From positions 2,705,925 to 2,769,924 of the forward strand of contig AP025053.1 in the NCBI GenBank assembly GCA_036186865.1: DNA of 64,000 bases, read 5' to 3'. The DNA comes from Eustoma russellianum (taxonomy: Eukaryota; Streptophyta; Magnoliopsida; Gentianales; Gentianaceae). Position 1 is the first letter of the stretch. Every line of letters begins with the position of its first letter. The position numbers and the translations under genes are program-made. Of this stretch, positions 47,690 to 59,900 are shown in pieces. The notes below the pieces were generated by a model. The model ran no database searches. It saw only the letters and a program-made list of their open reading frames with translations, and was not told where the DNA came from.

Positions 47690-49385
47690 GTGTTCAATGT
47701 CTAACTACTCTATTCAACCTTATTTATAAAACAGAAAAAATACCGGATGAGTGGAGAAAGAGTATCGTGGTCCCCCTATATATGAACAAAGAAGACACAG
47801 TATTGTGGGAACTACAGAGGGATTTGGTAAGCCATACCATGAGGTTATGAGAGATAATAATCGACACTAAAATTAGGGAAAGAAACTCAGGTTACGGTGA
47901 ACCAATTTGGCTTTATGCCATGAAGGTCAAATACGGAAGCAATACACACCATAAGGAGATTGATGGAGAAGTATAAAGAGAAGAAGCGCGATCTACGTAT
48001 GGTTTTCATCGATCTTAAAAAACCATATGATAGTGTACCACGTATCCTGATCTTGGATAGTCTGGATGCAAGAGGAGTTCCTATGAGGTATATAGCTAGG
48101 ATGAAAACAACCGTTTGTACGACTATAGGGAATACAGGCTTCTCCCCGGTGGAGGTAGGCCTCCATCAAGGGTATGCGTTAACCTTATTTCTTTTCGCAG
48201 TTGTCCTTGTTGAGTTGTAGAGCAGATCCAGGAGCCAGTTCTGGGTGTATGATTTTTGCTGGCGATATTGTATTAGTCGGAGAGAGTGACATACCCTGAG
48301 TATGAGATTAGAGCAGTGGAGAGGTGTTTTAGAGAGAAAAGACTTAAAGATTAGTCATTCTATGACCGAGTATCTGCACTACGACTTCATCGGCGTAGCT
48401 GACGGTGAGAATAGCTCGTTCACCATCGAGGGTCAAGTGGTACCACAGGTAAGTAAGTTCAAGTACCTAGTATTATTTGTACAACAGGATGTGGACATAG
48501 ATAATGATGTAGCACATCGAGTTCAAGCAGTTTGGTGTAAATGGAGGGCGGCTTTAGAGGTGCTATGTGACAAGAATTTTCCAACTAAATTAAATGAAAA
48601 ATTTTATAGGGTGGCAGTGCGACCGGCAATGCTATATGGAACAAACTGGTGGGACATCAAGAGGCCACAGTCGCAGATGATGTAAATGGCAGAGATGAGG
48701 ATGTTGAGGTAGATGTGTGGGCGTACAAGGCTAAACCAGATCAGAAACGAGGTATTTTAGGAAAGGTTAGAGGTTACTAGTAACAGATAAGATAATGGAG
48801 GAAAGATTAAGATGGTTTGAGCATGTCAAGAGGAGACAACGACGTCTGTCAGAGCAGTTGAAAGCCTCATTGTAAAGGAAGAAAGGAGTAACGACAGGCC
48901 AAAACTGACTTGAGATTGCCGGATTAGGCACGACCTACTAGATTTGTACCTCTCTGAGGACATGTTATAGGATAGGAGTTCATGAAGGCAGAGGATTGAG
49001 GTTAACGAGGTATATGACGAATATATGGGCGCCTTAGAGTATATTTAGGGATTATATACTATCTACGCTTTAGGTTGACTTTGCACTTGTTTATTTATGT
49101 TTCTGTGGTTGTGTTGCATTATATGTACATATACACGTTTATGAGTATTTTAATATCGTCAGACTCCTCTTTGTATTTCCCGCATTCCCTCACTAACAGA
49201 CTAACACATTATATCTTTATTATTGTGTCATTTATGCAGGTACATATAGAGCTGTTCACTGGAAGCAAATTCTCTATCCGTTGAGATAGAGGTATTCTTT
49301 GCCTGCCGCTTACCCCCACAAATCCTATCGATAGTTTTTGTTGTCGTTGGGATATACTGTGTATGATTGATGATTGATGATTGTT
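47690..49385 (+). mobile_element. 5'-truncated RTE-type LINE with 3' tail
   Basis: Reverse transcriptase pieces: KIPDEWRKSIVVPLY near 47740; 47960-48220 with RLMEKYKEKKRDLRMVFIDL, DSVPRILILD and VGLHQGYALTLFLF; 48302-48685 with KFKYLVLFVQQDVDID, WCKWRAALEVLCDK and AVRPAMLYGTNWWDIKRPQ; then MAEMRMLRW and LRWFEHVKRR. This is the plant RTE-clade order. The 3' region (49020-49385) ends in TGATTGATGATTGTT. Several frame breaks make it inactive. Confidence 0.8.
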
Positions 49386-49938
49386 TAATTTGTCACTTAA
49401 GATAAAATAGAGACAAATCATATAAACGCTAATTAAATGAATAATATATAATATTTGACTACTAACATTTACTATTTTCTCAAATTATACAATATTTTTA
49501 TTGAAACAAACAAAAATAAAAAAGACAATATAAGAAAATCTTTGTGAGGGATGGAGTAATACTTTTTGGTCCATCAATAGCGCTAGAAGCAATATTGTTC
49601 AAAAATATGTACTTCTGAATTTCGGATGAATTTTTCCAAAACAGAACCGTGTAAAGATCTAGACGTCCACGTGGAAGGGTGACACGAAGCTTTCACAAAA
49701 TAGAGGAATCTGATTGGTTCAAACAACTCAAACTCGGAACTCCGGTTCCTTCCAGCTAAAACAAATTCTTCACCCATTTAAATCTCCTCCTCCGCGGCCG
49801 CCGTCGTCTGCCGGTGACATCCCTGAATCCTCCCGATTTCTCCTCTTCACTACATAAAAATAGATATCCCCATTCTCTTCATCTCATATATACACATAGC
49901 TTAACCTAGAATAAAGGGATATTGCTCCTACGTCTGCA
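49386..49938 (+). promoter_or_regulatory. Derlin-1 upstream region
   Basis: A GC-rich stretch at 49785-49820 (CCGCGGCCGCCGTCG) and a pyrimidine-rich leader precede the ATG at 49939. TACATAAAAATAGA near 49853 is a weak TATA candidate. Confidence 0.4.
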
Positions 49939-52900
49939 ATGTCGTCTCCTGCTGAGTAATTTTTTCTTTATCCTCTTTGTTCTTCTTTCCAGTGTCCTCT
50001 TCGTTCTTAAGAAAGATTTTATGTGCATGTTTGTATGTAAAAGAGTTTTAATAGTAGTTGTATCATCTGGTGATCATGTTGATTTGATTTTGTAGTTGCC
50101 TATGGTCATCTAGTTTTGCTCTTACTTGTCGTTTGTATTGCGAAACTGGCAATTATGTGCCAATTCTTCGGGCCTTTTGGATATATCCACAAAGTCCTTT
50201 CCAGTTGGACTTCAACGTGGAAGAGTTTGGCCAATTTTAGTTTCTACGCCTTTCATTTATGATTCTTCACTGATATACCATTATGGTTTAAGTTTCTCAA
50301 ATTTGTGAGTGAATTAAACAATTGAATTTGACCATTTTTAGCATTCAGACCGAAGGCTCTGGCATACCTTCCTAGTAGTGCATGTCTACTATATTGTTCT
50401 AGTGGGTTGAACTAATTGTAGCCCAAAGATTGATTCCTCTAGGCCTGGGGAAATTAATTGGTTAAAAAGACTTTGGCTTTGGGTCCTAGAGCAGCGTGGG
50501 TTTTTGTTGCCAAAAGTGAAGAATACCGAATAATGTTAGTGATCAAGATAGTGAAGCTGTATGGTTGGCGTAGTCATGATTTAAGACGTAATCGATTCTG
50601 GCTACATCAGGTATTGAAATTTATGTTGGTCAACATTATGATCAATGTTACTATGAACTCGCAAGGTCTGTCTGCCCCTCTTCTTTTTCTTGATTAGGAT
50701 AAGGTAGAAACTGCAGATAAATCAGTCAACTATTGTTCCTCTTTTGCAAGTTCGTAAATTTATTTCTTTCCCTATATAGTCGACGGAAATGTCTCCTTTT
50801 CTCCTCACCCATGCCTCATTTTTCAACGGGGTCTTTTGGAGAAGTTTTTTTTTTTTTTTTTTTTCTTGTTACGTATTAACCTTTTTCTCAATCCTGATAA
50901 CTTTTCCACTTCACATTGCTCTTAAACTGAATGCTATCAGTGACTCCATTAACAAACTACTATTTCTGTTTCAGATTCTACAAGTCTCTTCCGCCTGTAA
51001 GCAAGTTCTTTGGGACAGCCTGTTTCCTGTTTACAGTTACCAGTCAGATTGGGATTATCTCCCCTTTCTATTATGCGCTGTTTTATCAACTTGTCTTCTA
51101 TAAATTACAGGTAAGTATCTTGTACTTTAAGCGACAAAATTTTCTCCTTTGGCATCTATTGATTTTAGAACTTTTATTTGGTTGTTATCGCATGTGGAAG
51201 GAAAATCATGATTCCCCTTTTATGCTTTTCATGGGGTTGTAATTGAAGTAAATAATCAATACTGAATCATTAATAGATCCCTCAAAATGTCTAACCAGAC
51301 TTGACAGAGGGGGCCTTTTTTTTGCGTTAAAGAAGTAGGCGATCCACCAGTTTTCCGCTTTCCACAGTTGTACATTATTTTCCTGATTTGCAGGTTTGGA
51401 AGGACTAAGAGCTGAAACAGTCATAGTATTGTTGTTTTTAACTTTTGCAGATGATTGTATTATTCTTATTCATTATGTTAGAGAAGCTTTCTTGTGGCCT
51501 CTTAATCCTGGATCTCTTGGAGAATATTATTAAAGAAGTTCCATCTGTTTTGATTTTCTAAACTAACTGCAATTTGTCTGCCTTTTTTCTTTGCATACCC
51601 ACAGTTGCTCTGACATGCCTGTTTAGGTTAAATGTTGAAGAACATTAGGATTTTGATGTCCCACTAGTTAACGCTAGCAACCTGTTGGTTCATTGTGTGC
51701 CCTCGTACCTTTATTGCGGCCTTATGAAGCTTTTACATTCTCAGGTATACAGGCTAATTACAACCTTCTTTTTCCTCGGAAAATTCTCTATCAATTTTGC
51801 AATTCGCCTACTGATGATGTAAGTATCAAGCAAACTTCTGATATATGTAGTGTTGGAGCATTCGGTACTGCTTTTGAGAATTCACCATAGGTTCCGCATA
51901 TATCTGCATTTGTGAACTTTATATGTTGATAATTCCCGTAATTTATGGTTTGCTTTGTTATTACAGAGTTAGGTATGGACAACAACTGGAGTCTGGGCCA
52001 TTTAAAGGTCGTACTGCTGATTTCTTGTGGATGATGATATTTGGAGCATTCACTATGTTGGTCTGTAACTAATTGTTTCACATATAAATATCTCTTCCCT
52101 TGCCCTCCCCCCCCTCTTCTTTCCCCTGCGGGTGTGTATTATAATGACTGGACAAGTGGAAGGTGACATCCATCCCTGATGGTAATGCATGATTTACCTC
52201 TGGAAAAGAAGGATGTCTACTTCTGTTGCCTTGCTCTCCTCCACCTTGATACCTGGAGAACTCTCTAGATTGTTGTACTCGCTATTGCGCACGAATGTCT
52301 TTATATCCTATCCCAGCAACCCGTGTCAGAGTCATATGTGAAAAAGGAGACCAAACTCCCTTCCTATTGAAGCCTAATTTGTCGATTTTGATATGTTTAA
52401 TTTCAATGATTATTTTTCGTGTATGCCATCAAGCATTTGACTGTCCTTTGATCTTATTGTGTAGGTTTTATCTGGAATCCCTATTTTCTGGAGTCCTTTC
52501 TTGGCGCCTTCCGTAGTATTCATGCTTCTTTATGTATGGAGTAGAGAATTTCCGAATGCGACTATTAACATATATGGCCTTGTAAATCTGAAGGTTTGTT
52601 GGATTCATGTTGATTCTTTGCTTATAGTTTGTCAGCTAGCTTCTGTAGTTTTTTAACATTGTAGCTGTTATTTCCTTTGCAGGCATTTTATTTACCGTGG
52701 GCTATGCTATGTTTAGATGTTATTTTTGGTTCCTCAATCATGCCAGATCTAGTGGGTATCATAGCTGGACATCTTTACTACTTCTTGACCGTGTTGCATC
52801 CACTTTCCACTGGCAGAAACCTACTGAAGACGCCACAATGGATGTATCCTTTCTCTAGATTCTTTGGGATCATATATATTATAGCTATTTAGCAATGTTT

Positions 52901-53479
52901 AGGCCTTTTTTCTTTAACTTGATTATTTCTCATGCACACGATCAGGCTCCACGACCATGCATTTTTAGAGACAAATAAACATGCACGAAAACTCAAGATA
53001 TGCCCTTAGGCATCTTAAGTTTTCTCCTCTGCAAGTTCAGACACATGGCTTTCTATTTAGATGATTACATTAGAATAACCTTTTTGTTACATGGACAGAA
53101 TTCAGGAAAAGAAAAGACCTAGGTTGAGAAAGTCGCATCCTGAGAGTGACTTCTTATTACATGGATATAATAAGGAAAGGAAAGAGCTTGGTCGAAAAAG
53201 TCACACCTGAGAGAGAGAACGAATACTTAAATAGGGCAGACATGCAAATTTACATAAGGAAGACCTTGTTATGTGGGGGTTTCACTTTATACTTCTTATC
53301 TGTTGTATATTTTCTCACGTTCCTGTTGATATTCCTTGATCATACTTTGCAGACATAGGCTGGTTGCACGATCCAAATACCTAAGTGCCTCATCTAATAC
53401 AGCCAGGCCAAGCAGTGCAGAAAGGACTGAACAGACTAGTTCAGTGTTCAGAGGTAGATCGTATCGGCTTGGGGGATGA
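49939..53479 (+). CDS. DER1: Derlin-1-like ERAD membrane protein
   Basis: Seven exons: 49939-49955, 50975-51110, 51745-51818, 51967-52060, 52465-52593, 52683-52843, 53353-53479, giving 245 residues with phases agreeing. It starts MSSPAEFYKSLPPVSKFFG. Membrane helices alternate with the Derlin landmarks RYGQQLESGPFKGRTADFLW, VWSREFPN, YGLVNLKAFYLPWAM, PDLVGIIAGHLYYFL and a tail ending FRGRSYRLGG. Derlins are inactive rhomboid-like proteins of the ER that help retrotranslocate misfolded proteins. The usual WR pair after helix 1 reads YR here (QVYRLIT). The last intron has U12-type signals. Exon 1 is only 17 nt of coding sequence. The donor of exon 4 is GTCTGT. Confidence 0.92.
52844..53352 (+). 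other. U12-type intron of Derlin-1
   Basis: The donor is GTATCCTTT directly after the codon fragment AT. The branch site TTCCTTGAT lies at 53332-53340 and the acceptor AG at 53351-53352, 13 nt after the branch A. These match the U12 GT-AG consensus in all three parts. The splice joins codon AT|A (Ile) and restores the family sequence WIHRLV. Confidence 0.88.
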
Positions 53480-54129
53480 CAGGTTGTGGCTTGATGTACT
53501 ATAGATTGACAAGGAAAGTCGTGTTAGTATAAGATCTTCAGCTGCGCATACTTATCACAGATGCATAATGCTTCCAACAGTAGTTTGCTGTGCTGTTTGA
53601 GCCCTGCTATTTGGGTAGCAAAACAAAATTTCCTGACCTTGATAGACAGCAGAAAACTGATACCCAACTGAAACTCTGCTGACATGCTAGATGTGTTTTC
53701 TGGTTTCAATTTCTTGTTTATGCAATGTTCGTGCCTGTGAAAGTTATAAATTTTGACGAAGTTTTGCCTTTGTATATACTTCCATTGTTCACTCTCTTGT
53801 TTCTGTGTATGCTTTTGGTTCCACAGGACAAAATGCGTATGCTGCCTTACAGAGATTTGTACTCTGAGATGTGTTAATTAGAAACAGTAAATTGGCCAGC
53901 TTAATGGATAGAACTTTACCACAACGATACTGTCCATAGATCAATTTCTTTCTTGGATTTGATTTCATTTGACTCTCTACGATTCCATTGCGTGCTCGGA
54001 GTAGTTCTGTATAAATGTATCCCCATGCTATTAAGTCTTTTTATATAAGTTCTTTTCTGGAATAACCTTTCCATTTCCATTCCAGTGGAGTCAATGACAC
54101 TCTCTTCTTTAACTTTGGAATATGATAAT
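53480..54129. other. Derlin-1 3' region
   Basis: Probable 3' UTR followed by AT-rich spacer; no other gene. Confidence 0.4.
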
Positions 54130-54330
54130 AAAGCAAAATGACTCACTAAATTGGCTGCACTTTTTATATTGTGAAGTAGCAGTTGATCGACACAGCTTGA
54201 CGCACCATTATGGGTCATCGAAAAACAATCTCTGTGTGTTTCTAACACATGGGTATGGTTGCGTACATCATACCCCCCATATTCCGTCATAGGCGCGAGC
54301 CTCTAAGGTAATGTGGTAATGTTGTTATAT
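54130..54330 (-). repeat. Family-A repeat
   Basis: A well-preserved reverse copy: GACTCACTAAATTGGCTGCA, TATATTGTGAAGTAGCAG, TTGATCGACACAGCTTGACG, TTTCTAACACATGGGTATGG, TTGCGTACATC, GCGAGCCTCTAAGG, then AATGTTGTTAT. Confidence 0.7.
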
Positions 54331-55124
54331 TGCATTCAACCTTGCATGGACTTTACACTAACTCGACATAAAAGAATGCTTTCTAAAGATGGAATAGAAT
54401 AACCCGATTGAAGCGTAATGATCATACGTTTGTAATGCATTGTATGTCTCATGATAGGTTTCATTCTTCTACTTTTTTCGGGAGTCCGTGACTATTCATA
54501 GCTATAGATAAGGTTGAGGACCAAGACGAAGATGGATAAGATTGAAGACCAAGGCGAAGAGTTCTTGCGGTTCAAGTTTAAATCTTTGCATATGCATCAT
54601 TGTATTGTTGGTGGTAATATACTGTGGTTGGCAACAAATCTGGCAACTTCTATCTTAAAGTAGCTATTGATCAGTCAGACTATACTGTGGATTAGTTGGT
54701 TATTTGTTAATATATAAAAATTGTTTAGTGATCAATAAGATTTAAACTGTTAGATCTTTCTACAGACTAGAGTTTAGCATTGAGTGTCCAACTATGCATG
54801 TCTTGTAATGCCTGAAGTGAAGAATTGGTAACAAAGTGAGATACATCCATTTATAACATTATTTCGACCACATTATGTGAGTTTAGTTTTGCTTAAGTTC
54901 TAATGTTGATGAAAGTTAATATTGTAATAATTACTTATTTGGTTAGAAAAATATTATCGACATGGAACGTATTAGTTTTAGACGTACAAATTTTATCCTG
55001 ACTTTAGGAAGTCCACAACTCTGAATCAACACTATACCACTCCGTAAATGGGTGTTTTCTCTAAAAATTATAATATACTAACTCATATATCATAATTTCA
55101 TGCTTTTCCTTAAAATACCATCAT
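54331..55124. other. AT-rich spacer
   Basis: No gene or known repeat recognised. Confidence 0.5.
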
Positions 55125-55527
55125 GTTTTTTTTTTTTTTTTATTTCTCTGAAAATGAAATAACCTTAGATTAAATTAGTGGTCGATAAAAGATCGTAAAT
55201 GAGATGATATAGACCAATAACATATGTGTGTGTGTGTGCATTTGTAATACCACATGTATGAAGAGATTGACCCAATAATATTTTAACCAAAATAGAAGCA
55301 CAAAAGGACATGACAATGGCAAAGACTATGAAGTACTGTGACTCCTTGCTACGTGAGACGTGCTTTTATTTTTTTTTTTTATTTCATTGAAAATGAAATT
55401 GGATTAGATTAGTGTGTGTGTGTATTGTAATACCACATGTATGAAGAGATTGACCCAATAAAATTTAACCAAAATAGAAGCACAGAAGGACATGACAAAG
55501 AGAAGTATTTCGATTGCGACTCCTTGC
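55125..55527 (+). repeat. Tandem duplication at the copia insertion site
   Basis: Unit 1 (about 55125-55367) and unit 2 (about 55368-55527, continued at 62722) share a T-run, TGAAAATGAAAT, a TG run, ACCACATGTATGAAGAGATT, AACCAAAATAGAAGCAC and GACTCCTTGC. In unit 1, CTTGC runs on into TACGTGAGACGTG. In unit 2 the copia element sits after CTTGC and the sequence resumes CTTGCTACGTCAGACGTG. Confidence 0.8.
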
Positions 55528-56766
55528 TGTTGGAGAGTTTAAGGTTTGGGCTTTGACACATCGTTGGAGATTGGAAGATTTGGGCTTTGGCCCGTTAATG
55601 AGTGTTGCTAAACTTGGTTGAGCAACGTACTTTGAGAATGAGTTTCCGATAATGAAATCGAAAACTAATGAATCCTTAATTATCTACGTGACGAGTAGTT
55701 AATTTTAGAATGTGGAATCACTCAATTACGATGTTGTGTGAATGTGAAATTAATGCTCAAAGTGGATGGAAAATGTTGTGGATGGGTGACGTGTCACCCT
55801 TATGGAGGAATACCACGTTGGATGTGTCCATGTGGCGTAGAAAGCTTCTGACGGACTTCGATCGATCACATCGATCGATCGATGTCACTTCGATCGATCG
55901 ATGTCATCGATCGAAGTTGATCAGGAAGCTTCGATCGATTGATTGATCGATCAAAGACGATCAGAGGACATCGATCGATCACATCGATCGATCGATGTCT
56001 CTTAGATCGATCGACGTGATCGATTGAAGTACTCTGTCCGACATCGATCGATCACATCGATCGATCGATGTCACTTCGATCGATCGATGTGATCGATCGA
56101 AGTCGGACAGCGTGCAGAATCGTTCTGTTTGTGCTGTTAGGTTTCAAACTTGAAACCAACATTATCCTCCCACAAAAGATAAGATCAATCTGGCTTGATC
56201 TAACGGTGGCAGGGAAGGCAGCTTTGATCTAACGGCCGAGATTTAAACTGTCTTAACCGCCCAACCGAATATGGTTTCCATCTAACGCTCCAGGTTTAAA
56301 CCTGCTAATCTATCTTCGATCTAAAGGCTGAGATTAAACCTTCCTAATCTGGATAGGAGGTTTTAATCTAACGGTCTAAATCAAACTTCGGTTTTAATCC
56401 GACGATCACGGTACCTTGTTCTCCAACCGACTCCCCTATATAAAGAAGGCTAAGGGTGCATTCATTAGACACACCTTGCTCTAAGCATTTCATAAGCATT
56501 CTGCATTCGTAGCACGTGAGTCTTGCATCTCAGAGAAGTCGGGACACTCTAGCGTTCGAAGGAGTTCAAGTTCAGCAGTGCCGCTCAACTGAACAGGTAC
56601 CCGTTGTATCCTGGGAGACGATTGCTCACACCGGTTGGGCACAGTATACCGGAGCAATACGTCTTAAGGACAGAGTCCTTGACTCGTCCCGGGTTTGTTT
56701 ATTTTGTTGTTCTATACGCACACACTAAACGACTGCGTCTTAGTGCCAGAGTGATTGTCTTCAACA
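55528..56766 (+). repeat. 5' LTR of the copia element
   Basis: Holds a TCGATCGA-rich palindromic block at about 55857-56105, a series of ATCTAACGG-like motifs at 56195-56400, and a TATA box CTATATAAAG at 56436-56445. Confidence 0.93.
56436..56445 (+). promoter_or_regulatory. LTR core promoter
   Basis: CTATATAAAG preceded by a C-rich run (ACTCCC). Transcription would start near 56465-56475. The 3' LTR has the same motif near 62391. Confidence 0.7.
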
Positions 56767-56910
56767 ATCTTAAGACGTATTTTTCAATTACTTCCTGTAC
56801 TGTTTTGTTTATTGAGCAAAGGCAGTTTCGTACTGATTTGCAGTCTTCTTCTACTCATTCTTGGACCTGAGTCTGTTCTGATCTTTACGTTTTGATCGAA
56901 CTGAACAGGA

Positions 56911-59900
56911 ATGGAACACGAGAGCTCTAACTCTGTTCAAGGCTTCAATGGTGCTCACTTCGTGTCCGCACCAGAAGGGGCAAACAACGTTGCTACCGGA
57001 CCGCAGTTCAATACGGTTCCGTTGGCACCAACTGGAGGGCCTCAGATGAACCCGGCTGCCACTGCTGCTCATGTGGAGAAGCCGGAAAAGTTTGCCGGTA
57101 GTTTTTTCAAGAGGTGGCAGCAGAAGATGCTGTTCTACCTTACGGCGCTGGGACTGGCCAGAATGCTAAGCGAGGATCCACCTGTGGCTGAGCCTGTGGA
57201 GGATCAACAACAGAATATGCAAAACGCCTTGGGTGCTGAGGCCTGAGCGTATACAAATTTTTGTTGTGTAAATTTAATTCTGAGTTGCCTAGATAATACT
57301 ATCTATGGCGTGTTTTGTACATATAAAACTGCAAAAGCTTTGTGGTCGGCTTTAGATAAAAAGTATCGCACAGAGGATGCGGGTACGAAAAAGTTGATAG
57401 TTGGGAAGTTTCTTGACTATAAAATGTTAGATTCCAAAACTGTAATTTCACAGGTGGAAGAAATACAGATGTTGGTTTCTGAAATGGAAGAGGAGGGCAT
57501 GACGCTCAGTGAATCTTTTCAGGTTGCAGCTGTGATTGAGAAGCTGCCTCCTTCGTGGAGGGAATTTAAGAGCTATCTCAAACACAAGCGAAAGGAGATG
57601 AAAATGGAGGACTTGATTGTTCGTCTTCGCATTGAGGAGGACAATCGATGTGCCGAAAGGAAGCCGTCCACATCTTCTGGTCAAGCCAAGGCTCATGTTG
57701 CTGAGGCGAAGAACAAGAAGAAAAATAACACTTTGAGCGTGAACGTCAAGGGCAAGGAAATTGCAAAGAAGTTCACATGTAAGTGTTATAATTGTGGTAA
57801 ACCAGAGCATAAAAGCAGTGAATGCCGAAAGCCCAAAAAGACTCAGAATAAAGCAAAAGCAAATCTGGTCGGCGCAATGGAAGACTTGAACCTCTGCGCA
57901 GAGGTGACCGAGTGCAACGCAGTGGGAAACCCGCGTGAATGGTGGGTGGACACAGGGGCCACTCGACATGTTTGTGCGAACATGGCCATGTTCAGAGAGT
58001 ACGTGCCCACGACAAACAATGAGCAATTGTTCATGGAAAACTCCAACAGCTCGAAGATCGAAGGATCGGGCAAGGTAATCCTGAAACTGACTTCAGGAAG
58101 GGAGTTGACTCTGCAGAATATGCTGCATGTTCCTGACATAAGGAAGAATCTGGTTTCTGGCGCGCTGCTAGTCACTCATGGATTCAAGCTTGTTTTTGAG
58201 GCAAACAAATTTACACTTTCTAAGAGTGTGGTGTATTTGGGTAAAGGGTATCTTTCTGATAACATGTTTAAATTGAATGTTATGACAATTGTACCCAAGA
58301 ATGTTACGCCCACTGAGGCTAATAAAATTGTTTCCTCTTCTGATTACATGCTTGAGTCTTCCTGTTTATGGCATTTTCATTTGGGACATGTAAATTATAA
58401 TCAATACAACGAATTACTAATCTTGACTTGCTACCCAAACTGGAATTTAGTAATAAAGAAAAATGCTAAATATGTGTTGAAGCAAAATTAACAAAAGCGC
58501 CATTTTCTTCAACGGAACGAAACATTGAATCGTTGGATTTAATTCACACAGATTTGTGTGATTTAAAGTTTGTGCAAACGAGAGGTGGTAAAAAGTATTT
58601 TGTAACTTTTATCGACGATTGCACACGATACTGTTATGTATATTTGCTAAAAAGCAAAGACGAGGCCCTTGATGCTTTCAAGGATTATAAAAATGAAGTT
58701 GAGAATCAACCTAGCAAACGAATTAAAACAATTCGAAGTGATAGAGGTGGCGAATATGATACACCGTTTAATGAATTCTGTTCAAAACATGGCATTATTC
58801 ATCAAACGACTGCACCATATTCACCTCAATTGAATGGTATTGCTGAACGTAAAAACCGTACTCTAAAAGAGATGATGAATGCTATGTTGATAAGTTCGGG
58901 TTTACCTCAGAACTTGTGGGGGGAAGCAATTCTCTCAGCCAACGTCATTTTAAATAGGATTCCGTCCAAGAAGACGGATAAAACCCCATATGAACTATGG
59001 AAAGGCTATAAGCCTAGTTACAAATACTTGAAAGTGTGGGGGTGTCTGGCGAAGGTTGCTATACCTAAACCAAGACAAGTTAAAATTGGTCCTAAAACAA
59101 TTGATTGCATATTCATTGGTTATGCAACGAACAGTAGTGCATATCGTTTCTTAGTGCACAAATCGGACATTCCTGAGATACATGAAAATGTTGTCATGGA
59201 ATCAAGGAATGCACTGTTCTTTGAAAATATCTTTCTGAAGAAAGACAAAGACAGTGAAGAAGCTGGCACAAGTAAGCGAGTGCGTGAGACGACTCCTCAA
59301 GAAACTGAGGAACCTCGTCAAAGCAAACGAGCCAAAATGCGACGTCTTTTGGACCAGATTTTCTAACCTATATGGTAGAAAATGAGCAAAAAACTTTTCC
59401 GAGGCTATGTCAACTCCAAAAGCTCCATTCTGGAAAGAGGCAGTTGACAGTGAAATAGACTCAATTCTTCAAAATCACACTTGGGAGTTGGTTGACCTTC
59501 CACCTGGAAGTAAACCACTTGGTTGTAAGTGGGTTTTCAAGAAGAAACTGAAAGAGGATGGGTCTATTGGGAAGTATAAAGCCAGGTTAGTAGCCAAGGG
59601 CTATAGACAGAAAGAAGGCTTTGACTTCTTTGACACCTACTCACCAGTGACTAGGATCACTTATATAAGGATGCTAGTAGCCATTGCTGCAGTCTATGAT
59701 TTGGAAATCCATCAAATGGATGTAAAGACTGCCATTCTGAATGGTGAGTTAGAGGAAGAGATTTATATGGAACAACCCGAGGGGTTTGTCGGTCCAGGAC
59801 AAGAAAGGAAAGTATGTAGACTTGTTAAGTCTTTGTACGGACTTAAATAAGCACCCAAACAATGGCATTTAAAGTTTGATCAGGTAATGATGTCAAATGA

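Noticed and set aside
53146..53358. ORF overlapping the end of the Derlin gene
   Set aside because: It sits inside the U12 intron and crosses into the last exon in the wrong frame.
55710..55946. 78-residue ORF repeated at 61665-61901
   Set aside because: Both copies are the LTR, and the ORF runs into the TCGATCGA palindromes; no coding evidence.
57448..58175. Minus-strand ORFs of 192 and 110 residues
   Set aside because: Antisense shadows of gag and protease of the copia element.
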